Shown here in pieces: positions 11,501-23,499 of a DNA stretch of 64,000 nucleotides. The notes under the pieces were generated by a model that was not told the DNA's origin, ran no database searches, and was given only the letters and a program-made list of their open reading frames with translations. Position 1 is the stretch's first letter, and every line of letters starts with the position of its first letter. Source of the stretch: Mya arenaria. Taxonomy: Eukaryota; Mollusca; Bivalvia; Myida; Myidae. Position numbers and translations under genes: made by a program. Location of the stretch: the NCBI RefSeq assembly GCF_026914265.1, contig NC_069136.1, positions 26,610,701 through 26,674,700 on the forward strand, in the 5' to 3' direction.

Positions 11501-12795
11501 CCCAAATTGCTCGTGAACTGAACATCAACAGTAGTACTGTGTCTACTTGGCTGAAGAATGCGGTGGCAATAAAGCAAGGTTTTAGAAATTTCAATCCCAA
11601 ACGGAAACTTATGAGGACTGGGAAATGGGGTAAGCTTGAAGCAGAGTTGATTAAATGGCTCGCTAATGCACATGACCAAACTGTTAATAGTAATGTGCTA
11701 AAAATGAAAGCTGTTCAACTGGCGGGTGAGATGGGCATACATGATTTTGCTGCATCTCCGGGATGGTTAGACAGGTTTAATGACCGCGTTACCATTCGTT
11801 TGAATAAAAACGGAGCGAATTTTAAAGAAGATGGTACTTCACAGCATGTTCAAGAAGATGCAAGAAAGATCAATCAGAATAGAGAAGAAAAAATAAAGCA
11901 AAATGTTACAAGTAATCTGGTTGTGAATGTTGTAGAGGGCGAAGAACAGGTGCCTAAAGACACATTCCTGGAAAACACAGTGAAGGGTAATATGGACGTG
12001 CATGAAGTGAAAATTGAGCCAGAGGCAGTGATATTTATGGATGATAATACAAGTGACATGGACTTTGAGAACTTTATTAATGGTGACTATTCTTCTGTTG
12101 AAGCTGTAAATTGCAAAGTTTTGCCTGAAAATAAGCTTAATACGAGAAACACTGAATCCATAGTTATGGACAGTTCAACAGAAGAACCTTCTCCGGTCAG
12201 ATGTTTAGTTTCTTCTTCAAAAGATTTAAACTGTATGAATTCAAAGAAAGACTGTTTAAGCAGGAAGTGTAACATACACTATGACCGAGAGGCAAACCTT
12301 AGTTCGGATCGTAGGTCTTCAGAACTGCGTTCTTTCTTGACCAATAGCGGAGGTAAAAGTGAAGTTACAAAGCGCAGATTTGATACGAAGACTATTGAAG
12401 TAAAATTCAACGCACTACTGGAAGTAGAGAGAGGCGTTAAGACCAAAGCCCAAATTGCTCGTGAACTGAACATCAACAGCAGTACTTTGTCTACCTGGCT
12501 GAAGAACACGGCGGCTATAAAGGAAGGTTTTAGAAACTTCAGTCCAAAACGGAAAACTATGAAATCCGGGAAATGGGATGAGCTTGAAGCAGAGTTGATT
12601 AAATGGCTCGCTAATACACATGACCAAACTGTTAATGGCAACGTGCTAAAGATGAAAGCTGTTCAATTGGCGGATGAGATGGGAATACATGATTTTGCTG
12701 CATCTCCGGGATGGTTAGACAGGTTTAAAGACCGCAATAGCATTCGATTTAGACTGGAACGCCGGGACGCGGAAAGAGTTGCAAAGAAGAAATAA
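8568..12795 (+). CDS. CENP-B/pogo-type DNA-binding protein with duplicated HTH module (706 aa)
   Basis: Coding exons are 8568-8606, 10192-10339 and 10862-12795, all with GT-AG junctions and compatible phases (0, then 1). The acceptor at 8557 precedes the ATG by ten bases. The protein starts MAVAKTRSKIQAL. A 49-aa conserved exon of unknown fold follows, then acidic linker, HTH, acidic linker, HTH. Each HTH segment (about residues 250-385 and 566-690) has a psq-type helix-turn-helix around QIARELNINSST.STWLKN, then a second HTH with GKW..LEAELI.WL and ending SPGWLDRF. Those are hallmarks of CENP-B and Tigger/pogo N-termini. No DDE catalytic domain is present, so I infer a domesticated, probably nuclear DNA-binding protein. 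The SUMO-type motifs VKVEPEA and VKIEPEA lie in the two linkers. The paralogue at 17556-19943 has one module. Confidence 0.82.
8607..10191. other. Intron 1 of the first CENP-B-like gene
   Basis: Donor GTGAGT at 8607 and acceptor at 10190-10191. The intron is AT-rich, with degenerate 'ggtcacatg' and 'aggtcgaatcttagat' repeat phrases from about 9290 to 9800. The open frame at 9833-10141 lies in the intron and has no counterpart in the paralogue's intron. Confidence 0.6.
10340..10861. other. Intron 2 of the first CENP-B-like gene
   Basis: Donor GTATTT at 10340 and acceptor at 10860-10861. The intron is clearly homologous to intron 2 of the paralogue (18256-18867), with shared phrases such as 'agagtacagtttagacacatg' and 'tagattaaactcatgcc'. 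This shows that the duplication carried introns and was not retroposition. Confidence 0.7.
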
Positions 12796-15486
12796 ACAGA
12801 TGATGTCTGAACATTGTTTTACAAAGACCCCTTTATTTCTGTTGATAAATGTGTATCAAAGTCCTTCAACCATGATGCAACGAAGGATCATTACTTTAGT
12901 ATGTACTGTTGAAGCTGTAATAGTAGTAAGAAAGAGCAATAGAAGACCGTCTTACCTAAATGGTTAAATAACCATAAAATTGCCAATGTCAGTCATTGAA
13001 ATTAGACTTTCGGATAAACAAGCCCGAATTCTTATACTATTGCATGGAATCATATTTTTGAACAAGCCCTGCTATATAAACTTCAGAATTTGAGCAAGCC
13101 TGGAAGACATTTTACCAGTGCAGGGCTTGCAGGCATGTGCTAATTTCGACCACTGCAATGTTATAAGAAGGTTTTAGAAATCAAGATTTGTTTTATTTCT
13201 AATGACTTTTAATGCGCATAGAACTGAAAAGTCGTCAATTCATATCAACTGTTGCTATAGTTTAACTTACTTTGAACGTCTGCCACTGATCATACATCTT
13301 GTATAATATTTGTTTTGTTAATGCAAGATTGAAGATTGGTTCAAATAGTGATCTTAATGTGCTCTGTGTTTAACTCATTCCTGAAATCCAAGGCCATAAA
13401 TGTTATTTTTATATTCGTGTACTTGTGAATCTTAACCACGCCTTACGGGAAGATTATGATCACATTGCTAAGGGCGAATGTGATGGTCTTGCGTCATTGC
13501 ATGTCTCTTTGTTAGGTATCTACATGGGATATTCAGTATATTTCTTTGACCTTAATATCTATATTGGGGAACTTTCATGTATTTTCTAGTTTTTTAGTAT
13601 GCGTGAAATATACTTTTATATGAACTTGTGTTGCGTCACTCACTTGCGTTAAGTGTCCAATAAGTTTTAGGTACTGTCCAAAATTAGGAACTGGCTCAAT
13701 ATGGACAAACTGTATCGACCACGGCATTCAATCCACAATTATAATTTGAGTGATTTCTTAGCAACTGAGCAAGGCTTTTCCTTTGCAACGTGTGAAATGA
13801 AGAATCATTTTATGCACACACATTCTGTCGCAGTCCGCTGGTCTCAAAATTGTAGCACGTATCTCAAAAGCATATTAGCCTGAGTGATGAAGCTTCATAG
13901 AAATGTAAAGCAGTATGTGCAGTTGTGAACTTTGGGTTTTGCGGGTGACTGCAGCAAGTTGGGTCAGCAGTGCTTTAGCCAGGATTTGAAAAAGGCATGG
14001 TGTTAGGTCAGAAAAGGCACTTAAGATGCGCATTGAATAGTCTTGAATGGGTCGCATGGAAGTATCCAAGTTCAATTTATATTGGGTATGTGTTGTAACT
14101 ACTTTCAATACTTGTGGTTTATTATGAATACCTATTAAAGCTGAAATATTTACCTTAGTGTCAAAATTATGTATTTTTATCATTTTAATTTATACTTATT
14201 TCTAACACCTAACTTGACATTATGTCCAATTAATACATATTTTGTTCAAAACAGTTAGAGAAACCAAGGTGTATGCAATTGATTAGATAATAACCAAAGG
14301 CGGCTTTGTCAAACAAATGCCACAGCAGGGCTTAGTAAAAAGTTAGCAGGGTGTCGGAAAAAGGGAAGCAGTGCAATCCCCCTGATATTTAGGCCTAGCT
14401 GGAGCATTGGTTCCAAGTTATAGCCCTCGACCTTGTAAAATGATAGCCTATAGAGCATGCATGCGTGTCGCGCGTATTCCCAAAAGTATATTAGCCAGAC
14501 GTGAAATTGTGCAACTGGAAAGTGGCTGCACTCAGTAAATGCAGAAATATGGCCATTGACTTAATTAAAAAATAGCCTATGGGGCCTGCGCAAATGTGTC
14601 GCACATATTTTTCAAAGTATTTGAAGAAAGGTCGTATACAGAAAGGTTAACCTGCATGTTATGTTGTGTACATGGGTTTATGTTATGCTTCGCCCATTTT
14701 GTCCGGAATTATGACTCTGGCTTTATGGAAATATGGCATACAGAGAAGGCAATATTTTGTCGCGACAGATTTGTAAAGAAGCATGTAAAATTGTGCCCCT
14801 AGAGTTTTGCGTGTGGCTGCATCCAGGAAGAGTACTGTCCCTTGACTAAATTAAACAATGCAAATACGACAATAACTATTGTGATAATCGTACCGCGATA
14901 AGTACATAAGCCAGTCATGGAGGAATGATAAGCTTCTTGGTTTTAATTAGCGGCAGGATCCGGCAAAGCTATGCATGGCGTTTTACATAATTTAAAAAAC
15001 AACAACATATAGAACATAAATGGTATAAGTCTAAATACGTCTTTAAAAACGTATTTGAAATAAAAGTAGTTAACCTTCAGAAAGATGTTAAAGTGCAGGT
15101 GAACTTCTGCACCTTAGGTCGTCAATAATAAAGAACCGGTCTGAAGTTCCCCCAGTGAGTTCTAAGAGTAGTGTTCACTAACCTAGTAAGGCGGTTGTTA
15201 ACCCAACTATTTACCAGTGATTGAAAGTAGATTACTTCTGACTACCTTGTCTGCTTGATCTTGATACATTTGCAATTAAAGTTTAAACAGGACCTTGGTT
15301 TAAGTGCAAACTTCTTACCCTGTCATTTCTGTTCCATTGTTTTCTCTACACGGCACACCTTTAAAACGGTTAGTAAATATATAACTGCAGCGCGTACACC
15401 TGTGCTTTTAACATTGTCCCATCGTCCATGTCTGATTACTTAAGACAAAGTTTATTTGATAATACATGTACAAAATTCGGTTTGAT
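12796..15486. other. 3' flank of gene copy 1 and intergenic DNA
   Basis: The first several hundred bases align in patches with 19944-20400, downstream of copy 2 (for example 'actgctgaagctgt' and 'gatcatacatcttgtata'). This is the retained 3' untranslated or flanking part of the duplicated segment. From about 13.7 to 15.4 kb I see no gene. Short frames at 13701, 13875, 14596 and 15255 lack any family likeness or exon context. Confidence 0.45.
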
Positions 15487-15800
15487 TATTGACTGTTTAT
15501 ATCAATTGACTTATTATTTTTCGTCTCACGGCGTGATAAATTCATCTTTATACGATTGTAGCCGTTTTCGTATGGGCCGTTTTTACTAAATTACGAAAGG
15601 TAGGTTTGTTTTCATTTCATTTTAATTTGTTTTTTAGCATTTTTAAGTCATTTAAGTGAAGAACCATAGCTTTAACATATAGTCAAACATTGTCAAATTG
15701 TGTCTATCCTTAATTAAGCAGAATATGCCAGAAATAACGTTACAAGGTGCAATTTTCACATAAATAGTATTTTCCCGTACGGTAATCGTACATCTTACTG
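15487..15800 (+). promoter_or_regulatory. Upstream block conserved between the two CENP-B-like gene copies (copy 2)
   Basis: Counterpart of 2467-2770. After 'gggccgtttttactaaattacgaaag', a good splice-donor sequence (GTAGGT at about 15600) could end an untranslated first exon. The block lies about 2 kb before the ATG of copy 2. Confidence 0.4.
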
Positions 15801-17555
15801 TAACATGTCGGTTTGGTGAGCTGGATTGGGGGAAATTTATTTTAGTTTTCCATTATAAGACATTCAAATGCAATTTCATAGAGAAAATAGAAACGTCATA
15901 GAGAAAATAGAAACATTGTTTATCACCAGTTTTCCTATACAGTACAGTACTGTACATTACGAAACACAATGCCCGATGTCATGTGTTTTCGACGTAGTTT
16001 ATTCTGTATAAAAGGACGCTATTCAGAGTGTTTTGACGATATTTGTTCTTCGCAGATAGGGATACATAACAAATGTCAAAGTCATTAAAAAGCGTTTGTA
16101 TCCTTGGATGCTCATTATTGTTGCAAGCTTCCGACGGTGTAACCTCATTTGCCAGAAATGAATTTTAAATGAGAAAATGAAATGATATAAAAAAAAACGT
16201 TGATTAATTTACATCAAAAGTAAAACCTTTCTGATAATAATTTAACTGAAAATTCAAGTACAGTTTGTAAAGTGATTACTTGAACAGTGAATCAAAACTT
16301 CCTGTGTAGTATATCGAGGTCTCGTGTCATGATAAGTACAGATACTTCTCAGAATAAGTATGTAAAGGGATGTCCTTATAGTCAAGTGCCATAGAACAAC
16401 TTATTATTCTTTAATTTGTGCAATAAAGGTTTTATTTGTGCATTTATGACTTTAATAGTATGAGATAATGACACATGCTAGTCATTCATGTACAACGCCA
16501 ACTGCATCAATATGCCAAAATAAATATTATTTCTAGAGTGTTCCTTGTTTGGTTTGTTAACTATTACCTTTAAGTGACACTCATGTTCAGAATCAATACA
16601 TACACATGTATAACAAATATAAACTGCGAGTGATAAACTACTTACTAAATAATGCATTTATGAAAACTGTTAATTACTGATAACAGTGTATTTAATAGCT
16701 GAGAACGAAAAATATTAAATGATTGGTGAGTACTAAAATGTCTACTGTGATCTACTATAGTCTCACAAGGTCGAAATACCATGTTTTCTGCGCCGATCTT
16801 TCAAATTCAATTTGGTATCTTTCATTAGAACTATTGTTTTCGGCATTTATACATCTTTTTTGTGTGGTACAACAATTGTATTAATTGAGGTAAATCTTAA
16901 TTGGGATTGAGAGTGTATCTTTAACAAATTGACTCAAACATTTCATAAAATCGCTTGTCTATCAGGCTTAATCCAATAAATCGAAAGAACTGTTTTCTAA
17001 AATCTCACTCTTATCAAGTGCGAAAATAAATGCATATAGGAATTATAACAAGGCCTTCAAAGTTCATTGATGCGAGTGATACCATAAAAAAATTTACTCT
17101 TATATTTGTTTATATAAAAATCTAGTGGCGTCGGGAAATTTTAGAGTCGATCGGTTCAACAGACCAGCCCTATTATTTTTTGGTCCATTAGAACAAAGGA
17201 TTTTGTTAAATGATTACCATGTTTTACTTATATATTTCCGTTTAACATACAATCGGCTGATTGTTTAGACATTTGTGAAAGTTAACTAGGCTGTAAACGT
17301 CATCTTTGTTAACTTTCAGATCTTAACTGCACCTGAAGTTTAATGGATACACTTGTGATCGGCAGTATTTCTAAAAGAACATTTTGGACAACTGTTTCAG
17401 CTGTACTTGTGAAAAACAAATACATGAGAACATCATAAAATGTTTCACTTTTTAAAGATGCCGATAACAATAACGTTGTTAACGTCATTTAAGTTTTGAG
17501 AAATTTTGAGAATTGTATATTCTTTATTTGAACTTCATTTTGTAGATATCTGAGA
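15801..17555. other. Non-coding DNA before gene copy 2
   Basis: Contains a 21-bp doublet near 15877-15920 ('catagagaaaatagaaac'). A repeat at about 16620-16850 recurs in inverted orientation at about 34310-34510. No coding exon was recognised before the acceptor at 17545. Confidence 0.45.
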
Positions 17556-19943
17556 ATGGCCATGACGAAGACACGAAGTCAAATTCAAGCCTTGGTGAGT
17601 TAATTACTTCTCATAATCTACTTGATTAGAATGCAGTAAAACACGGGCAGCTATCACATTGAAGCTACTAGGTAACTAAACAATAAAATATCGTGAGAGC
17701 ATACATAGAATAGCATGGCCATACAGTTACCTTCACGCTTAAGAAATTAAATCTAGTCCTTTAACAGGTATATGTCACGCATAAATGGTCCTATGGTAAC
17801 GTATCAATGTAATATCTTTCTGATTTGCGAATAAAAATATTAACATGTTTCTAAATTAACATAGTTTCCTTCAAAAAGTCTTCTGACGTGATCAGAATTT
17901 CAATCGGTCGGACTCTTGAGATAGCTCTTACATTTTACAAAAAGGAAGCAAACACTCTTTGGTAGAAGTTTAAAACAACATTGTATTTTGTTTTCTGTGT
18001 TTAAAGAGTTAATACTTTTTTCTGTCTTATCCCATTTTGCTCCAGGTTTCAGCCTTACTAAAAGATGTTTCGAAGCTCTTGTTCTATCTTATCCCATTTT
18101 GCTCCAGGTTGCAGCCTTACTTAAAGATGGATACGAAGCTCTTGTTCTGGCAACCAATCTGGAGGAAACCACATTCCTATACGAGGGCAGCCAACGAGGA
18201 CGGGAATTTTTTAAGGAAACTCCTCAGCTGCTCAAGTTTACTGACTTCTGCAAAGGTATTTTAATGTTCTTGGAATAACATAAGCGTTTTTTGGTTAACA
18301 AAGTCTCGAGTCTCCTACATGATAATGTTTAAAAGAGTACAGTTTAGACACATGTGTGCTTTTAGATTAAACTCATGCCATAAAACCATAAATTTGTTTG
18401 CATTTAAACTGTTGAGCTAATTGAGCATATTATGTGTGAATTTCAGTTTTGAGATTATTATGTTAGATACGAGTTTGTCGAAAACTCTTCAGCGTAACAA
18501 ACTTAAGTATCTTATTTCATTAAGCCATCTTACTCACTTAAAAGTTAACATTACAAAATAATACAATAGTTTATAGATACGATCATAAACATAATTTCCC
18601 TTTTAACCCACAGAAACTCAAAATTTGAATATTTTACAAATGGTTATATATCTACAAAAGGATTGTGCTTAGTGCTTGATCCTCAGAGACTTAAGATTGT
18701 TCGAGAAATTGGGAAGTGCTCCTATTAAATCACTGTATTATTGGAATAATTTGTTTCTTAAAAAACAACAACAGGAATTAAACAATATTACCAGTGGCTA
18801 ATGTAATATTTGTTTGATAAACAAGTCATGGTTCGAAATTAAATTGGATTTTTCACTGTCATTGCAGGTTTTGATGAGCGTTTGAACAAAACAGGAGCGA
18901 ATGTTTGTGAAGATGATACTGCACAGCACGTCGAAGAAGATACAAGAAAGACCATTGATGTTCAGCCGTTTAAACAGAATAGTGGAGATACAATAAAAGA
19001 AGAGGTTATAAGTAATCCGAATGCAAATGATGTAGATGTCGAAGAACAGTTGTCTGAAGACACATGGAATGAAAACAACGTTAATGATAAACCAGACTTC
19101 ATTGAAGTCAAGGTTGAACCAGAAGCTGTGCTTTATTTTGATAACAATACAAGTGACGTAGACTTTGAGAACTTTATCAATGGAGACTATTCTTCAGTTG
19201 AAGCTGTTAATTGCAAAGTTTTGCCTGAGCATAATCTAAATGCAAAAAGCACTGAAAACAGTACCATGGTTATGGATAAGAATACAAATGAGTGTACGAA
19301 TATTTTAACAGAAGAAGCTACTCCGGTCAAATGTTTTGTTTCTTCTTCAAAAGACTTAGACAGTACGAATTCAAAAAGAAGCAGTGGAAGAAAAAGGAAG
19401 TCCAGCAGACGTTATGATCAAGAAGTAGACCTCACTTCGGATCGTAGAAGGTCAGAGCTGCGTTCTTTCTTGATCAATACTGGAGCAAGAAGTACAGGTA
19501 CAAAGCGGAAATGTGATACGAAGACTATTGAAGTGAAATTCAATGCAATACTGGAAGTAGAGAAAGGTGTTAAGACCAAAACCCAAATTGCTCGTGAGCT
19601 GAACATCAATGGCAGTACCTTGTCTACCTGGCTGAAGAACACGGCGGCTATAAAGGAAGGATTTAGAAACTTTGATCCAAAACGAAAGAAAATGAGATCC
19701 GGGAAATGGGAGGAGCTTGAAGCAGAGTTGATTAGTTGGCTCGCTAATACAGATGACAAGACTGTTAATGGCAATGTGCTCAAAATGAAAGCTGTTCAAT
19801 TGGCGGATGAGAAGGGCATCAGTGATTTTACTGCATCTCCAGGATGGTTCGACAGGTTTAAAGACCGCAATAGCTTTCGCTTCAGCGTGGAACGACGAAA
19901 CGCCGAGAGAGTTGCGAAGAAGAGAAAAACAGATGATGACTAA
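17556..19943 (+). CDS. CENP-B/pogo-type DNA-binding protein, single HTH module (420 aa)
   Basis: Coding exons are 17556-17594, 18108-18255 and 18868-19943, with the same lengths and phases for the first two as in the copy at 8568. The start MAMTKTRSQIQAL parallels that copy. The 49-aa second exon is almost identical (differences A/D at its third residue, L/V and Q/H). The last exon holds an acidic linker with a VKVEPEA SUMO-type motif, a basic stretch near GRKRKSSRR, then the psq-type HTH (QIARELNINGSTLSTWLKN) and the CENPB/Tc5-type HTH (GKWEELEAELISWL, SPGWFDRF). The tail is basic (ERVAKKRKTDDD), a possible nuclear localisation signal. There is no DDE transposase domain. I infer nuclear DNA binding; the target is unknown. 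A duplicated acceptor lies just upstream of exon 2. Confidence 0.83.
18033..18107 (+). repeat. 62-bp tandem duplication of a splice acceptor and exon start
   Basis: The segment 'cttatcccattttgctccag' followed by the first ~40 nt of exon 2 occurs twice. The first acceptor ends at 18045 and the second at 18107. The second gives the exon matching the paralogue. Using the first adds 62 nt, which shifts the frame and truncates the protein. The first copy has diverged slightly (GATGTTTCGAAGC for GATGGATACGAAGC). Confidence 0.8.
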
Positions 19944-20439
19944 ACCAAACTTTATAAAGACTGCTGTACTTGATACCTTCAACTATGATGTGACTTTTCT
20001 GTGTACTGCTGAAACTGTTACGATCGGAATAAAGCAAAGGATAAGCGTCTTACCCACGCGATAATACTTTAAATGGTACAATAAGCCACAAATGCCAAAG
20101 TTATGTAAAGGTTTAAGAAACCAAAATATTTTATTGTTTATTTTTAATGTCTTGTAAACGCACACAGAACTAAACAGTGTCAATGCATATTGATCAACTG
20201 CGGCTTTAGTATACCAAACTTGGTGCCTGTGATCATACAGCTTATATGTTTTATTAGTTTATGTAAGTCCAATGGTTCAAGCCGTGATATCATTGTGCTC
20301 TGTTCTATAATCATTCCTGACATGGGAAGTGCCCATGGACATTAACATTATTTTTATATTTGTGTTCATATGAATTTATACATGTATAACGGGCAGATTA
20401 TGATCACATTTTACTTTTATACTATTCTGTGTTGTTTTA

Positions 20440-20900
20440 TTATCAAAGTTTGATCAGGTGATTAGTTTCATCCAACACTTCGACAAGCCTGTTTCCAATT
20501 AATGTTTTGGCAGTGCTCCGCCAGACGGCCGTTTTGTGAAAAGGTTTGTCGAAGCGTTTTAAGAAACTAAAGTCTCAATAAAACTCTGGTAGAAGACCGA
20601 AGGCGGCGTAGACTTCGCTATGTTTCATTAAAAATGGTGAAGAAATAGTGAAATTACCTTTGTTTAAAGTCTTCATTCGAAGCAAAATGTTGCCCTCCGA
20701 AGTAGCATTTATGACGCAATTTATCACATGGTATACACACAATACAATTCTTATTTGAAATAAATCAGGCTCGTGAAATGTAGTTGGAAAGAAACAATCG
20801 CAGAAGTGTATGTGAAAACAATCAACGACAGCAAATGGACGCAAACTGATTAAAAAAGCCTCGCCGTGAACCTGTCAACAGCCACAGAAAGCTTGTAGAA
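20440..20900. repeat. Dispersed repeat, copy inverted relative to 50930-51420
   Basis: Shared phrases in opposite orientation include 'cagtgctccgccagacggccg', 'aaaaggtttgtcgaag', 'agaccgaaggcggcgtagac' and 'gtttcattaaaaatggtg'. The two copies are diverged by point changes and small indels. No coding capacity is conserved between them. Confidence 0.65.
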
Positions 20901-22217
20901 CATATGGCTGAAAGTCGGAACACCTACAAGTTCCATAGAGTTTATACTAAATGATGCAAAATTCAAGAAGAATCACATTGGAATTGGAGCAAATTGTATG
21001 AATTCGTTCTTATTTGCAAATATTTTTGAAATACTTGTCGGAAAGAACCATTCATTACACGATGACCAGGGGTTTTGAGTTCCTTGAGTTTTGGGTCAGT
21101 CATTGCAATTTGATAAAGCTAAACGGCATGAGACCTGTGTACTGTGTATAATAATAATAATGATAATAATAATAATAATATTAATTACAATAATATCTTT
21201 ATTTAGAGAAGGTATATCTAAACATTATGACATAATTTCAGGTTCAAGCATAACAACATCATATTTACAATGTGGCCTTCTATGAAGAAAAACAAGCCAA
21301 CGAAAAGAAAATGCAATTGGTAAATCATAAAACATCTGCATCTTATACATTCGTATACAAGAACTAATGATGTTTAGAATATAATTATTCTATACAAATC
21401 ATGTTTAATTAACATTACAATTTTAGTCATTTCAATATATTACTTTCAGCGTTTGGATAATCCTGAAAAGTGAATCTCCCGAATTTCAATGACTGAAAAT
21501 CCCAGAAAAAATACAAAACAATTATTTGTGCCCTAATTTGTGGGGGTATTACCCCTCCACCTTTGAGCACCGATTGAATAATCTTTTATTTGCTTTACAA
21601 ATCCTGCGAAGGGAATGATAAATAAGTTTTTAAGAGTCGGTGTACCAAATCATGTCAATTTATTTAGTATCTGCGTCTAACGTACCACCTTGTCAAGTCC
21701 CACGCATTCAGTAAAGGCCCCTAATTACCACCAAAAGATCAGGAACAACCATATAATAATATATCACCAAGAGGTAAATATTTTACAACCTTTTAAAAAA
21801 TTTAACCTTTTTTTTATATTTGTTTATCTTGCAGTATGGAAAAAGCACAAAAATGAACAACTTCATTTCTCATATTTCTGTATCCTAATTCAGTGTGTGT
21901 CTTAATATATGGCATGTTTATTGAGTTTGCAAAGCATTTGGTACTAAAATGATAGGCATACTTTTTAATTATTCTGTACAAGTGAACCGTATATACCATC
22001 TGACGTTTCAAATAGACTGTTTAAATGTCATTTCATCAAACACCAACATTGTTCGAATGCGATGTTCATGTCCTTGTATATTTCTAAATGTGGTTACACA
22101 CTCTATTTACGATGTAAGCTAAATCCATGCAAATAAGAGTAAAATCTTAGTAAAAGCGCACATTTACCTAACACAATTATATAAGTGATTATATAAATCG
22201 GAGTTTGTGCATACGTG

Positions 22218-22679
22218 TTAAAGGGACTAGTCACCAGATGATACTATTGCAAGAATAATAGAAAATCGTCCAAAACTAACTTAAAATTGATACCGGTGTG
22301 TACAAATCTTAATTACTGATGCATCACATCGCTCTCGACACATGAACCTTTCGAATTGTTTGCGTTTTTTACCAACTCGGAAATTTGCTGGGTCTGTCTC
22401 ATGGCAATTCCCAGGTAATTTAAAATTAGCGTCGGTATATATATCTGTCCTAATCAAGTGACTTTCACATGCAAAATATTTTTACTATAAACTAGTAAAA
22501 CAGTATGCGCATATTTAAGCGGGAAAACTCTAAGGTGAGACAGCGATCAAATATTATTTTAATCATGTAAAGTGGTGTCAAATCGGCATCATAGTAGTTC
22601 GTACTGATAATGCTAAGCTTTTTTTGAGGAAATACGGTATTTACCGATTTTGGGACCATATAATGTCTTGTCCCTTTAA
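22218..22679. mobile_element. MITE with TTAA ends (copy 1)
   Basis: Left end TTAAAGGGACTAGTCACC and right end GTCTTGTCCCTTTAA form an imperfect terminal inverted repeat, with TTAA at both borders. The element at 29534-29990 has the same ends, a similar length (457 against 462 bp) and similar internal phrases ('tgatgcatcacatcg' here, 'tgatgtatcacatcg' there). No open frame. TTAA borders recall piggyBac-class targets, but the AGGG terminus is not the usual CCC. Confidence 0.6.
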
Positions 22680-23499
22680 TATAGTTTCCTTTCATAGCAT
22701 ATACATGTACGTGCTTATTTGATTATATGGTTGACAGAGGCAGATCCAAATGTAGTTTTACAGTTCATAAATCGAGCGTTCCCTGCAATCATTTGCTAAC
22801 ATTTGCACTTTAGAGGGCTGGAGGTTGTTAGTGTAAACTAAACAAAATAAATGGATTGATGCGACACGCAGTAAGTACATACTAACAACATTTATGTTTT
22901 AGTGATCTATGTACTTTTATTTAAACCACCCACTTAGTGGGCCAGCCAATGTTCATATCTACGAGTCTACCTGATGATAATCAATAACGTATGACTGCTG
23001 ATTTTCGGAAATGAATGTATTGGCAAATGTGAAGTATATTGCCTCCCCACTACTCATTCTTTTTTTGTGAGCTTAGTCGATACTAGCCGTAATACTTTTA
23101 AACAGTTTAAAAGGTAAAGTGAAATTAAAGTCCAAAGTAATTACGATACAATCTCGAAATAAAAACATTGGTTCTGTAAAAATATACTTGCACCTTGTCA
23201 ATACCGGTATCAACATGTTCAAACATAACTACTTAGTGATTTAGTTCTTTGCATCGCAATTCAAGACATATTCGTGCTCTGCTGACTTCCAATGCCAATG
23301 CATCTCACCAGGCTTCTCTCGGAATCGAAGCAGCATGTTGGTATCGAGTACGCAGTGTTGAGCTTAGATCGATACATTTGTCTGGAAGTCTGGTCGGATG
23401 ACTCCGGGAAAATTAGAATTACATTAATATATTGCAGCAATGTAAAGGTTAAAATAGGTTAGAAGCGGTTAGAATTGTTAAAGATTTTGTTTAAAAATC

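Larger units (their letters stand above)
19944..23499. other. 3' flank of gene copy 2 and repeat-bearing intergenic DNA
   Basis: 19944-20410 shares patches with the 3' flank of copy 1. About 20440-20900 is a repeat found inverted at about 50930-51420. A short (ATA/ATG)n microsatellite lies at about 21150-21185. A TTAA-bounded inverted-repeat element lies at 22218-22679. Otherwise I see no gene; the short frames at 21690, 21814 and 23595 are unsupported. Confidence 0.45.

Noticed and set aside
11376..12641. Several open frames antisense to the CENP-B-like exon (also 19418-19982)
   Set aside because: They are shadows of the real coding strand; their similarity to each other follows from the duplicated sense sequence.
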